Positions 55,796-63,565 of a stretch of DNA of 64,000 nucleotides are shown piece after piece; positions within the stretch are counted from its first letter, which is position 1, and every line of letters begins with the position of its first letter. The notes under the pieces were generated by a model. That model made no database searches. It was not told the DNA's origin and saw only the letters and a program-made list of their open reading frames with translations. Origin of the DNA: Maricaulis salignorans (GTDB lineage: Bacteria; Pseudomonadota; Alphaproteobacteria; Caulobacterales; Aquidulcibacteraceae); contig CAMDDL010000011.1 of assembly GCA_945891505.1 (NCBI GenBank), positions 1 to 64,000 of the forward strand, read 5' to 3'. Both the position numbers and the translations under genes were made by a program.

Positions 55796-56247
55796 CCAGC
55801 ACTGACAAACCAAAGCCTAAAAAGCCAACCGATTGGCGCAAGCGCTTTGACAAGGCCAAACCACCTAAAACACTCGTGCTTCACACCGACTTTGCCGGCA
55901 CTAAAACTGGCACGACCATGTATATTGGCTCTCCCGGCACCATTGCGAACTATATCTCGCGCATCCCAGCAGGCGAGGTTCGCAGCATAGAGCGGATGCG
56001 CAATGAATTGGCGCGCAAGAATGACGCGCAGGCCACCTGCCCAGTCACAACGGCTATCTATCTGAAAGTCGTGGCTGAAGTGGCGCTTGCCGATCTAGCC
56101 GAGGGTAAGCCAAGCACAGCGGTGGTGCCGTTCTGGCGGGTGATTGAGCCTGAAAGCAAGATCGCGAAGAAACTGAGCTGCGACAGCCAAGCCATTGAAC
56201 ATTATCGCTTGTTAGAGCAAGCGGGTAGGGGCGTGGCTCTCGCTTAA
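55792..56247 (+). CDS. MGMT-family (alkyltransferase-like) protein
   Basis: The 151-residue protein has a basic N-terminus (KPKPKKPTDWRKRF) and the MGMT-like DNA-binding domain seen in proteins annotated 'MGMT family': IPAGEVRSIERMRNELARK, DAQATCPVTTAIYLKVVAE, VVPFWRVIEPESKIAKKLSC. Where O6-alkylguanine transferases have PCHR with the acceptor cysteine, this has PFWR, so it should bind DNA but not transfer alkyl groups. It overlaps the SRPBCC gene. Its N-terminal part has a shortened copy in the mini-ORF at 56244-56390. Confidence 0.75.
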   Translation: MTSTDKPKPKKPTDWRKRFDKAKPPKTLVLHTDFAGTKTGTTMYIGSPGTIANYISRIPAGEVRSIERMRNELARKNDAQATCPVTTAIYLKVVAEVALADLAEGKPSTAVVPFWRVIEPESKIAKKLSCDSQAIEHYRLLEQAGRGVALA

Positions 56248-56390
56248 TCCGCCCCGGCGACCCCGCGGGAGTCACACACAAAGCAGCCGCCTTCAAACAG
56301 GCTCTCTTCCTTAGGCACTGGCACCATAGAGGCCATGATGCCGCCAAATCGATTTCGCCAGTCGGTTGGTCGTTTTAGCTTTGGCGTCAT
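56244..56390 (-). pseudogene. Chimeric 48-residue ORF: MGMT-like N-terminus joined to TrhO C-terminus
   Basis: Residues 1-15 (MTPKLKRPTDWRNRF) resemble the start of the neighbouring MGMT-like protein (KPKKPTDWRKRF). The last 22 residues, from PKEESLFEGG onward to the terminal GVAGAD, match the end of the TrhO protein at 59439. At DNA level 56249-56345 is 89/97 identical to 59444-59540 without gaps. AAGGA lies 8 bases before the ATG at 56390, so it could be translated. Most likely a recombination scar; a functional micro-protein is possible. Its stop overlaps the MGMT-like stop tail-to-tail. Confidence 0.6.
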
Positions 56391-56623
56391 GTTTAGCTTC
56401 CTTGCTGTCGATCCTTGACGGGGTGAGCGCCTTTTCATTCCGAATGGGTCTCTCGCGATGTGCGAAGCAAATTAGCTCAATAGACAACAAGCGCATTTAT
56501 GCTAAGTTTTTGTTTTTTAAAACAATAATTTAGTTTGATTCATGTTGGGTTCAACCGGATCGCGGCTGTAAAGCTAGCCAAAAGAATAGGTAAATTATGA
56601 CGCGCACCCTGTCAGAATATTCT

Positions 56624-56650
56624 TGACACTACTAACCGGCTAGTTAGTTT
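56624..56650 (+). promoter_or_regulatory. Promoter with inverted repeat ahead of the glycine-repeat protein gene
   Basis: TTGACA (56624-56629) is a perfect -35; TAGTTT (56645-56650) is the likely -10 with a short 15-base spacer. Between and across it lies the inverted repeat ACTAAC-N5-GTTAGT (56632-56648), a good candidate operator. Confidence 0.5.
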
Positions 56651-56687
56651 TCCTGGTGGCAAGATTGTGTGTGGAGGAAGAAACAAG

Positions 56688-57494
56688 ATGGTTAGTGATG
56701 TGGTTTGGCGTCTAATGTCGCACCCGGTTTCAGCTGGTTTGGCCGTTGTTTTGGCAACCGCAAGCGCTGGCGCGGCTTTAGCGCAATCATCTTCAAGGCC
56801 ACCAGCGGAACAGCCTGCTTCGACTGCTCTCGCCGCTCCTCCTGCCGGAGTCGCTACAGCCCCATCAGGAAGGACGCCTTCTCGGCCCCCAATTTCAAGT
56901 GGCAGCGGCAGCGGTGGCTATAATCCAGGCGGCAATAGCGGCAGCGGTGGCTATAACCCGGGCGGCAATAGCGGCAGCGGTGGTTATAACGCCGGTGGCA
57001 ATAGCGGCGGCGGTGGCTATAACCCCGGTGGCAATAGTGGCAGCGGCGGCAGCGGCTACAATCCTGGAGCCAGCAGTTCTCGCCCTGATTATAACCCAGG
57101 TGGTGCTTGGAACGGTGCGACCGGGGATGGCTGGAACCCTGGCAATTATTATCAGCGGTCCGTCATCCAAGGTTGGGTCCGGCTTGGCTTCGCTGAAGCG
57201 GGCAAGGGCGCTGATAAGGATACCATTCAGGCCAATGGGCGCTATCGCTACTCTCGTATCAAGCTATGTGTCCGAGTGGCCGATGTGGCATTTTATGACG
57301 CACAAGTTCAGTTCGAGGCTGGCGGAAGGCAGGATATCCGAGTTCAGTCACGGGTGAAAACGGGTCAGTGCACGCGGGAGTATTATTTGCGGGGCGGCAA
57401 AAGCCTCGACATCCGCTATGTGTACCTGTTCTTCCGGCAGGCAGATAACATAACAAATTGGCGAACGGCTCGCGTCGATTTATATGCTCGTTAA
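56688..57494 (+). CDS. Secreted protein with glycine-rich repeats and DUF2541-like C-terminal domain
   Basis: The 268-residue protein has a signal peptide (HPVSAGLAVVLATASAGAAL), a Ser/Pro linker, four 11-residue repeats GSGGYNPGGNS (with slight variation, residues 74-117) and a beta-rich C-terminal domain of about 110 residues. The latter (YSRIKLCVRVADVAFYDAQV, GGRQDIRVQSRVKTGQCTRE) resembles DUF2541-type domains. Function is not known; it probably acts in the periplasm or at the surface. GGAGGA lies 8 bases before the ATG at 56688. Confidence 0.75.
   Translation: MVSDVVWRLMSHPVSAGLAVVLATASAGAALAQSSSRPPAEQPASTALAAPPAGVATAPSGRTPSRPPISSGSGSGGYNPGGNSGSGGYNPGGNSGSGGYNAGGNSGGGGYNPGGNSGSGGSGYNPGASSSRPDYNPGGAWNGATGDGWNPGNYYQRSVIQGWVRLGFAEAGKGADKDTIQANGRYRYSRIKLCVRVADVAFYDAQVQFEAGGRQDIRVQSRVKTGQCTREYYLRGGKSLDIRYVYLFFRQADNITNWRTARVDLYAR
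56907..57038 (+). repeat. Four 33-bp tandem repeats inside the glycine-repeat gene
   Basis: Units 56907-56939, 56940-56972, 56973-57005 and 57006-57038 each code for an 11-residue GSGGYNPGGNS-type repeat. Most differences are at third codon positions, with one Pro-to-Ala and one Ser-to-Gly change. Copy number could vary between strains. Confidence 0.9.
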
Positions 57495-57679
57495 GGTCCA
57501 ATTGACCCATCTGTATAACCAATTTCACCAAACATCCGATATTGGGTTGTTTTGGGGGACGTTGGACCGCGACTGAGTGGATGCTTTCCAAGTCTCAAGG
57601 ACTTGGAGGACTAGCGCTTTGGTGTAAAACCTTGCGGGCCGCTTGTCATTTGTATGTGTAGTCAAGAAACGGGGTTCCA

Positions 57680-59428
57680 ATGTGTAATGCGTGCGATGAA
57701 AAATTCATGTCGGTCATGCGGACGTTACACGGACGACGCGATTTTCTCCGCGGCATGGGCGGCGGGTTTGTCGCAACAGCCGTTGCAACGCCCGGCGCGG
57801 CTTTCGCTGCAGCGGATGAGAAACGCTATGCCGACAAGATTTTTCTTGCCAAGCGCATCCATACCATGGACGCCCGCAACTCGATCGTCGAAGCTGTCGC
57901 CGTGCGCGACGGCTTGATCCTAGCGCGGGGTCGACGCGACAGGATTTTAGGGCTGAAGGGGCCCCGCACGCAGGTGGTCGATTTTGGCGATTATACCGTG
58001 CTGCCCGGCTTTGTTGACCCACACATGCACTCTAATTTCGCAGGACTGCGCCCTTGGTTGGACATCGGCCCCTTTACAACGGCGACGATGGATGACGCGC
58101 GTCAAAAAATTCGCGATGCCGTTGCCAAGACATCTCCGGGGGGGTGGATTCAAGGAAAAATGCTGGACCCGTCGATTATGCCGGGTCCACCATTAACGCA
58201 GCAGGACCTCGACACGCTTTCCCCGGATGTGCCGGTCTTTATCTTGGAGTCCAATGGACATAATGCCTATGCTAATACCCGTGCCTTTGCTCTGGCGGGG
58301 GTGACAAAAGATACCCCCGATCCGCCACAGGGACGTTTCGTTCGGGGGCCGGATGGCAACCTAACGGGTCGTTTGGAAGAACCTCCCGCATTCCAACCCT
58401 TTATCCGTGTCATGTCCTCGCAAACTGGCCCAGAATTGGTCGGTTTCTTACGCGCAGATCTCGACGATGCAGCAGCTAAAGGCTGCACCGCCCTGCATGA
58501 TTGCGGGATTGGCGGATTATTTGCCGAAGCCGACATTGCCCTAATTCAAGCAGCGCTTAAGGATGAAGCACCCGTACGGTATGCCGGTCTTCTTGTTTCC
58601 ACCCATTATGAAAAATGGAAAGAAATGGGATTGAAGCCCGGTCTGCACTCACCCAATTTTTCCTTTAGCGGCATCAAGGCTTGGTCGGACGGTTCCAATC
58701 AAGGTTTGACCGGTTATCAGCGTACTCCGTATTTAAATTCCACCAATCGTGGCGCGTTGAACTATTCGCCTCAAGAGATAGAGGCACTGGTACGAACCCT
58801 TCATTCTGATGGCTGGCCAATTGGTATTCACGCCAATGGAGATGCCGCGATTGATGTGGTGCTTGATGCTTATGAGCGGGGAACCGGCGGCGAAGGTGGC
58901 CATAAGCTGAGACATCGGATTGAGCATTGTAGCATTCTTCATGACGATCAGATCGCCCGAATGAAGGCCTTGGGCATATCGCCTTCATTCCTGATCGGCC
59001 ATGTGCATTATTGGGGTCGGGCGTTCCGCGATCGCTTGTTAGGGCCAGATCGCGCCAATCGACTGGACCCCTGCCGATCAGCCCTTGCCGGAGGCCTGCG
59101 GATATCCTTGCACTCGGATTACAATGTCACACCGATCGATCCGCTAAGGTGCGTTGAAAATGCAGTCTTGAGGGATATGAATGAAGGCGGCGGCATCTTG
59201 AGTCCTGACGAGTGCATCACGCCGCTTCAAGCAATTCGCGCCGTGACCATCGATGCCGCTTGGCAGTGCCACCTCGATCAAACGTGTGGGAGCCTCGAAG
59301 TTGGTAAGGCTGCTGATTTGGTCGTGCTTGAACGCGACCCATTGAAGGTCGCGCCCGATACGTTGCGAACGATAGGCGTTCATTCCACGTGGCTAAATGG
59401 CGAAAGCCGCTTTAAACCTGCCGGGTGA
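57680..59428 (+). CDS. Tat-exported amidohydrolase (YtcJ-like, amidohydrolase 3 family)
   Basis: The 582-residue protein has an odd N-terminus MCNACDEKF, then a Tat signal (HGRRDFLRGMGGGFVATAVA). Metal-binding motifs of the amidohydrolase superfamily follow: HMH in FVDPHMHSNF, Lys region GIKAWSDGSNQG, IHANGDAAID, HRIEHCSI and Asp in ISLHSDYNVTP. The C-terminal SLEVGKAADLVVLERDPL closes the small domain. It probably hydrolyses an amide-like substrate in the periplasm. Confidence 0.88.
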   Translation: MCNACDEKFMSVMRTLHGRRDFLRGMGGGFVATAVATPGAAFAAADEKRYADKIFLAKRIHTMDARNSIVEAVAVRDGLILARGRRDRILGLKGPRTQVVDFGDYTVLPGFVDPHMHSNFAGLRPWLDIGPFTTATMDDARQKIRDAVAKTSPGGWIQGKMLDPSIMPGPPLTQQDLDTLSPDVPVFILESNGHNAYANTRAFALAGVTKDTPDPPQGRFVRGPDGNLTGRLEEPPAFQPFIRVMSSQTGPELVGFLRADLDDAAAKGCTALHDCGIGGLFAEADIALIQAALKDEAPVRYAGLLVSTHYEKWKEMGLKPGLHSPNFSFSGIKAWSDGSNQGLTGYQRTPYLNSTNRGALNYSPQEIEALVRTLHSDGWPIGIHANGDAAIDVVLDAYERGTGGEGGHKLRHRIEHCSILHDDQIARMKALGISPSFLIGHVHYWGRAFRDRLLGPDRANRLDPCRSALAGGLRISLHSDYNVTPIDPLRCVENAVLRDMNEGGGILSPDECITPLQAIRAVTIDAAWQCHLDQTCGSLEVGKAADLVVLERDPLKVAPDTLRTIGVHSTWLNGESRFKPAG

Positions 59429-59438
59429 CACGTCGCTA

Positions 59439-60185
59439 TCAGTCCGCCCCGACGACCCCGCGGGAGTCAAACACAAAGCAGCCGCCTTCAAACAGGCTCT
59501 CTTCCTTGGGCACGTGCTCCATATAGGCCAAGATGCCGCCTTTGAGGTGGTAGACGCTCTCAAAGCCCTCTGCGAGCAGATAAGCGGAAGCCTTCTCGCA
59601 GCGGATGCCGCCGGTGCAATACATTGCGACCTTTTTGTCGCGCGTGGGGTCGAGATTGTCTTCGGCCCATTTTTTGAACGCGGTGAAGGTGCGAATTTTG
59701 GGGTCGATGGCGCCTTTGAAAATGCCTTCTTCGGTCTCATAGGCATTGCGGGTATCGACCAGCACAATCTCGGGGTCCGCGATTAAGGCATTCCAGTCTG
59801 AAGGCGCAATATAGGTGCCCACGACTTGGCGAGGGTCTGCTTTTGGTGCGCGCAGAGTGACGATTTCGCGCTTCAATCGCACTTTCATGCGCACAAACGG
59901 ATTTTTGTCCTCCTGCGCATATTTGATTTCAGCGTCCTTGAACCGACCAGAAAAGATCGCGTCATTCTCCAGATAAGTCACGAATTGATCGATCCCCTCG
60001 GGTGGGCCCGCTATCGTGCCATTGATGCCCTCAGGGGCAATTAAAAGCGTGCCCATAATTCCTAATTGCTTCGTCGTCGCTAACAGATCAACGCGCAGGA
60101 CTTCAAAGTCCGGGCAATAGGCAAACTTATAGAGGGCGCAAATCTTGGCAGTCATGGCAGGGCCATAGCAAAACACCGCCACCAT
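59439..60185 (-). CDS. trhO: tRNA uridine(34) hydroxylase TrhO (rhodanese-like, UPF0176)
   Basis: About 248 residues. The N-terminal ferredoxin-like domain (LLIAPEGINGTIAGPPEGID) is followed by a rhodanese domain with active-site loop MYCTGGIRCEKASA. TrhO hydroxylates U34 of some tRNAs. The protein stops soon after EGGCFVFDSR; E. coli TrhO has about 70 further residues with cysteines, absent here. ATG 60185 has a GGGGGTG site; ATG 60155 (MTAKICALYKF) is an alternative. Its 3' end is duplicated at 56249-56345. Confidence 0.88.
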   Translation of the reverse strand: MVAVFCYGPAMTAKICALYKFAYCPDFEVLRVDLLATTKQLGIMGTLLIAPEGINGTIAGPPEGIDQFVTYLENDAIFSGRFKDAEIKYAQEDKNPFVRMKVRLKREIVTLRAPKADPRQVVGTYIAPSDWNALIADPEIVLVDTRNAYETEEGIFKGAIDPKIRTFTAFKKWAEDNLDPTRDKKVAMYCTGGIRCEKASAYLLAEGFESVYHLKGGILAYMEHVPKEESLFEGGCFVFDSRGVVGAD

Positions 60186-60443
60186 GGGCACCCCCGGCGT
60201 GCAGATGAGGGGCGGGAGCGCCAGAGTGGTTTCTGAGCTGGAGGCCTGTCGGGGCTGATAGGAGGGCTTTGCGCCAAGGCCAGTCGATTGGGCTGACAAC
60301 CAACCTAAATGATATTAGGAAGTGCTCGACCATGGTGCCTTCCATGGTTGACATGCACCCTGCGGCGCAAAGCGCATTCCTAGGATAGCGCTATAATTTC
60401 TTGATCGCGCGATTTCCTTAGGCCCAATCAGACCGCAACGATT

Positions 60444-61808
60444 CTAGGCCGCCAGCACTTGTGGTTTCGTGATTGGGAAGACTGGGACAAACAAATTGGC
60501 TTGCGTGCCATGACCGATGCGGCTGCGGATCTCAACCCGGGCGCCGAGCAATTCACTGAGGCGCTTTGTAACTGCTAGACCAAGTCCTGAGCCGTCATGG
60601 TGGCGGGTTAGGCTGGAATCAATCTGGGTAAAGGGTTCGAATATCCGCTCCAGTTGGTCGTTTGGAATACCGCATCCAGTGTCGATCACGCTAAACCAAA
60701 GCCAGTCCTGCGTCGCATCGCTATAGGGACGGACACTGAGCGTAACGTGACCCAAATCGGTAAATTGACACGCGTTTGCTGCCAGATTAATCAGACATTG
60801 CAACAGACATCTTGAATCGGTCTGCAAAACGGGCAGTTCCTGCACGATATCGATCTTCAGGTCGACTGGCTTTGATTTCACCAAATGGCCAACGGTTTCG
60901 CGGACTTGGTCAAGCAATTCCGCCAACTCAACTGTGTCTAATTGCAGGTCGATGCGACCTGCTTCGAATTTGGTGAGGTTGAGAATGTCGTTAATCATCG
61001 CCAGCAAATGTTTGCCCGCGCGTTTTATGCTATTCACGTCGCTAATCGAAACTTTCTCGCCCAAATCCACATCTTCTTTGATAATCTCCGCATACCCAAT
61101 GATCGAGTTAAGGGGTGTTCGAAATTCGTGGCTGATGTTACCAATGAAGCTCGTTTTGACAGCAAAGGCTGCTCGCGCTGCTTCTAGCGCATGTGTCAGT
61201 TCCTCAGTGCGTGCTTTGACGCGCAATTCTAACAAATCGCGTTCTTCGCTTAAGGCAAGATGTGCTGCCCTTAAGTCTTCGCCAGCCCGATAAAGCACGC
61301 GCGCGTTCACTAAGATGATCGCTATCGCACCTAAAAGCGCTAACGACGCAATGCTCGCAATTATCCACGGGAAGCCTGACCAGAGGTATTGGACCACTAG
61401 GAACAGCAACATTGTCAAAGGCGGCGTAACCGACGCGACCAAAATACTCAGAGACCGATGTCCATTTAAAATAGAGTAAGTTGCCATTGTGAATAAGGCT
61501 ATGACCGCAACCAGTCGTGTTAACTCGCTGCCGTGCTGCCACAACAAGTAAGTCAGACTTACCCAAGTCATCACCACCGAAAAGATCGCGATTACGTAGT
61601 ATGGTGCATACCTTATTTCTCCAGCCGCGACTTTGGGTCCGAACCACTTAACACAGCCTTCACCAAAGCTGATGCATGCCAGCCAAGTCAAAGCGATGGT
61701 CCAGTTGGTCGCGATTGCAACCATTAGCGCGACAATGACTGCCATGCCGACCCGCCAATACACTTGATCCTTTGTGTCCTGCTGTACCTTTGCGACGATT
61801 GGGTTCAT
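60444..61808 (-). CDS. Membrane-bound sensor histidine kinase
   Basis: The 454-residue protein has six or more membrane helices (MAVIVALMVAIATNWTIALT through LLGAIAIILVNARVL), a coiled linker, HisKA with His227 (ISHEFRTPLNSIIGYAEIIK) and an HATPase domain (VIDTGCGIPNDQLERIFEPF, GSGLGLAVTKRLSELLG). The integral-membrane sensor of this kind lacks a large periplasmic part and may sense membrane state. No partner regulator is adjacent. The ATG at 61808 is chosen; an open frame to 61883 exists. Confidence 0.88.
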   Translation of the reverse strand: MNPIVAKVQQDTKDQVYWRVGMAVIVALMVAIATNWTIALTWLACISFGEGCVKWFGPKVAAGEIRYAPYYVIAIFSVVMTWVSLTYLLWQHGSELTRLVAVIALFTMATYSILNGHRSLSILVASVTPPLTMLLFLVVQYLWSGFPWIIASIASLALLGAIAIILVNARVLYRAGEDLRAAHLALSEERDLLELRVKARTEELTHALEAARAAFAVKTSFIGNISHEFRTPLNSIIGYAEIIKEDVDLGEKVSISDVNSIKRAGKHLLAMINDILNLTKFEAGRIDLQLDTVELAELLDQVRETVGHLVKSKPVDLKIDIVQELPVLQTDSRCLLQCLINLAANACQFTDLGHVTLSVRPYSDATQDWLWFSVIDTGCGIPNDQLERIFEPFTQIDSSLTRHHDGSGLGLAVTKRLSELLGARVEIRSRIGHGTQANLFVPVFPITKPQVLAA

Positions 61809-62018
61809 GAGTTTTGGCTCTATTGGGGGCTTGGCTATCTGAGCGCGACGTTCGTTTCCAGCGAGGTTTTTGCCGGATCGCAACGATTAGTTATTCTGTT
61901 GAAACACCCTTGTTACCTAGGAGGATTTAATAACCTTTAAATGTCACGCACAAAATTTTTGTGATTGGGTGAAGGTTTATTGGAAACAAAGACTTTTTAA
62001 AGTCTAGATTGGAACAAG

Positions 62019-62240
62019 ATGGATTTACACGCAGTGCCGGGTGCTCAGACTGCAACACGCTTCGCGTCAGAGGGAGTCTTCCGTTCAGAAGATACCATCT
62101 GCGTCGCCGGTGGTGACGCCCACGTTCGCTTTGGACAGCTTTTGAGCGTCGGCTTACCGACTGCAATAGGCCCGAACCTACCATTCTCATTTCAGCCAAA
62201 ACTCGCCAAAAAGATTGAATCGAGAAACCTTTCACCCTGA
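62019..62240 (+). CDS. Possible small hypothetical ORF
   Basis: A 73-codon frame with plausible codon use but no recognised domain (MDLHAVPGAQTATRF at the start). No ribosome-binding site is evident just before the ATG, and a 106-codon frame overlaps on the other strand. It is listed only as a candidate. Confidence 0.2.
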   Translation: MDLHAVPGAQTATRFASEGVFRSEDTICVAGGDAHVRFGQLLSVGLPTAIGPNLPFSFQPKLAKKIESRNLSP

Positions 62241-62411
62241 GTTCCACACATTCAGCATGACTTCCGACCAGCCTAAGGTCGCGCCGCGCGTATTCATCGA
62301 TTTTTTTTCAATCTTTGCCTTGACGCCCAACGAGGTTAATCGGATGCGGAATTACGGTTGCGAAACAAGGTTCAAATTGAGGTTTCAGATTTGATTTGGG
62401 TGAACTTTTGT

Positions 62412-62461
62412 ATGGTAGATTTAGCTTTTGGTAGAAATGGTAGATTTAGCTATTGGAAGAA
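62412..62461 (+). repeat. 25-bp imperfect direct repeat before the exported-protein gene
   Basis: ATGGTAGATTTAGCTTTTGG and its continuation (62412-62436) recurs at 62437-62461 with two differences. It lies 15 bases before the GTG start and next to the GAGGAG ribosome-binding site. Both copies start with an ATG out of use. Confidence 0.7.
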
Positions 62462-62476
62462 ATTGAGGAGAGCAAA

Positions 62477-63475
62477 GTGAACCGGATTATTGGTATTTCG
62501 GCGCTGGCCATCTGTGTCTTTGTGCCCGTTTTATCCGTGCAAGCTTCTGGAATTGCCTCCCAAGATGCCGGTGCAACCCAAGTGCCTGCCCCTGCAGTCA
62601 CTGAACCGCCAGCCACTGCGCCTGCGCCAGAGGCTGCGCCTGCGCCGGCGGCTTCTGAACTGCCGCAAACAACGTTACCCATCGAAGCCATTGCGGCACC
62701 ACCGCCTCCTGCTGAACTACCCGCTTTTGATATGGCCTCAACGGCTGCACGCTTCAATGCGCTGGTGGGGGAGGCAGATCGGCTAACGACGTTGCGGACC
62801 CTGACGCCAGAGGCCGTTCAAGGCGCGCTTTTGTCGACTGCGCGCCTGACATCAGCTGGCATTTCCGAAGGCGCGGCTTCCTATGCAGTCCTGTCGGCGT
62901 CTGCCCACGCCCCATTTGCTTCAAGCTTGCAGACCGCCGTCAATCTGTTGGGACGCGATGCAGTGATGGAGCGCCTTAAAACTGACCCTGAAGCCTTCTT
63001 AGGACTCGTCGCCTCGTCGCAAGAGGCCGCAACCATTGCCAGCGGCGTCATGGCCGATAGCTTGGTAAAAATGGATAAAGCCAGCGCCTTACTGGGCGAG
63101 GCGGCTTATAGTGTACAAAAAGAAGCTTGGGCACAACGCGAAGTGGATGCCCAACTAGTCTTGACAGCCTATCGTACGGCTTCAACGAGTGCCGTCGAGC
63201 TTAGCCCGCTTGGCGCCTCAGACATGCGTAACACGCGCGCAGAAGTACCTTTGGATAAAAGGTTTTTGGTTGCAGCGGCCTATCATGTGCTGGGTGACGA
63301 CGTGGCGTCGACGAAGCTTATCTCCCGCACCGGCGGCAAGATGTGTATGACCCGGGTGCAATTGAACGTGCGCCAATGCTTGGCGGCCAGCCGCTATCCC
63401 TATGAGCATTTATTTTGCTTGTCACGCCATAGCTTTCAAGAGTCCTCTGGCTGCGTGCGCGATGCGATCAAATAG
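62477..63475 (+). CDS. Exported protein of unknown function
   Basis: Not recognised. About 332 residues: signal peptide (IIGISALAICVFVPVLSVQA), an Ala/Pro-rich linker (to about residue 85), a helical central region (SLQTAVNLLGRDAVMERLKT, DKASALLGEAAYSVQKEAWA) and a C-terminal region with four or five cysteines (GKMCMTRVQLNVRQCLAASR, LFCLSRH, SGCVRD), suggesting disulfides in the periplasm. GTG at 62477 follows GAGGAG by 6 bases; a TTG at 62453 is less likely. Confidence 0.7.
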   Translation: MNRIIGISALAICVFVPVLSVQASGIASQDAGATQVPAPAVTEPPATAPAPEAAPAPAASELPQTTLPIEAIAAPPPPAELPAFDMASTAARFNALVGEADRLTTLRTLTPEAVQGALLSTARLTSAGISEGAASYAVLSASAHAPFASSLQTAVNLLGRDAVMERLKTDPEAFLGLVASSQEAATIASGVMADSLVKMDKASALLGEAAYSVQKEAWAQREVDAQLVLTAYRTASTSAVELSPLGASDMRNTRAEVPLDKRFLVAAAYHVLGDDVASTKLISRTGGKMCMTRVQLNVRQCLAASRYPYEHLFCLSRHSFQESSGCVRDAIK

Positions 63476-63565
63476 TTAGGCTTAGCCTGCTTGCGCCTTT
63501 CTTCTTGCTCTGACCCAACAAGACGCTAAGTCTTAGGGCAGATCAAAATTATGGGAGTGGCCAGT

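Larger units (their letters stand above)
61809..62476. other. Long intergenic region upstream of the kinase and the unknown exported protein
   Basis: No recognised gene was seen in these 668 bases. Open frames are short (see 62019-62240). Near 61919 AGGAGG is followed by no long frame. At the right end a 25-base direct repeat precedes the next gene. Both flanking genes read outward, so two promoters are expected here. Confidence 0.5.

Noticed and set aside
61928-61941. Possible CtrA-type box TTAA-N6-TTAA upstream of the histidine kinase
   Set aside because: Spacing is 6, not 7, and the distance to the gene is over 100 bases.
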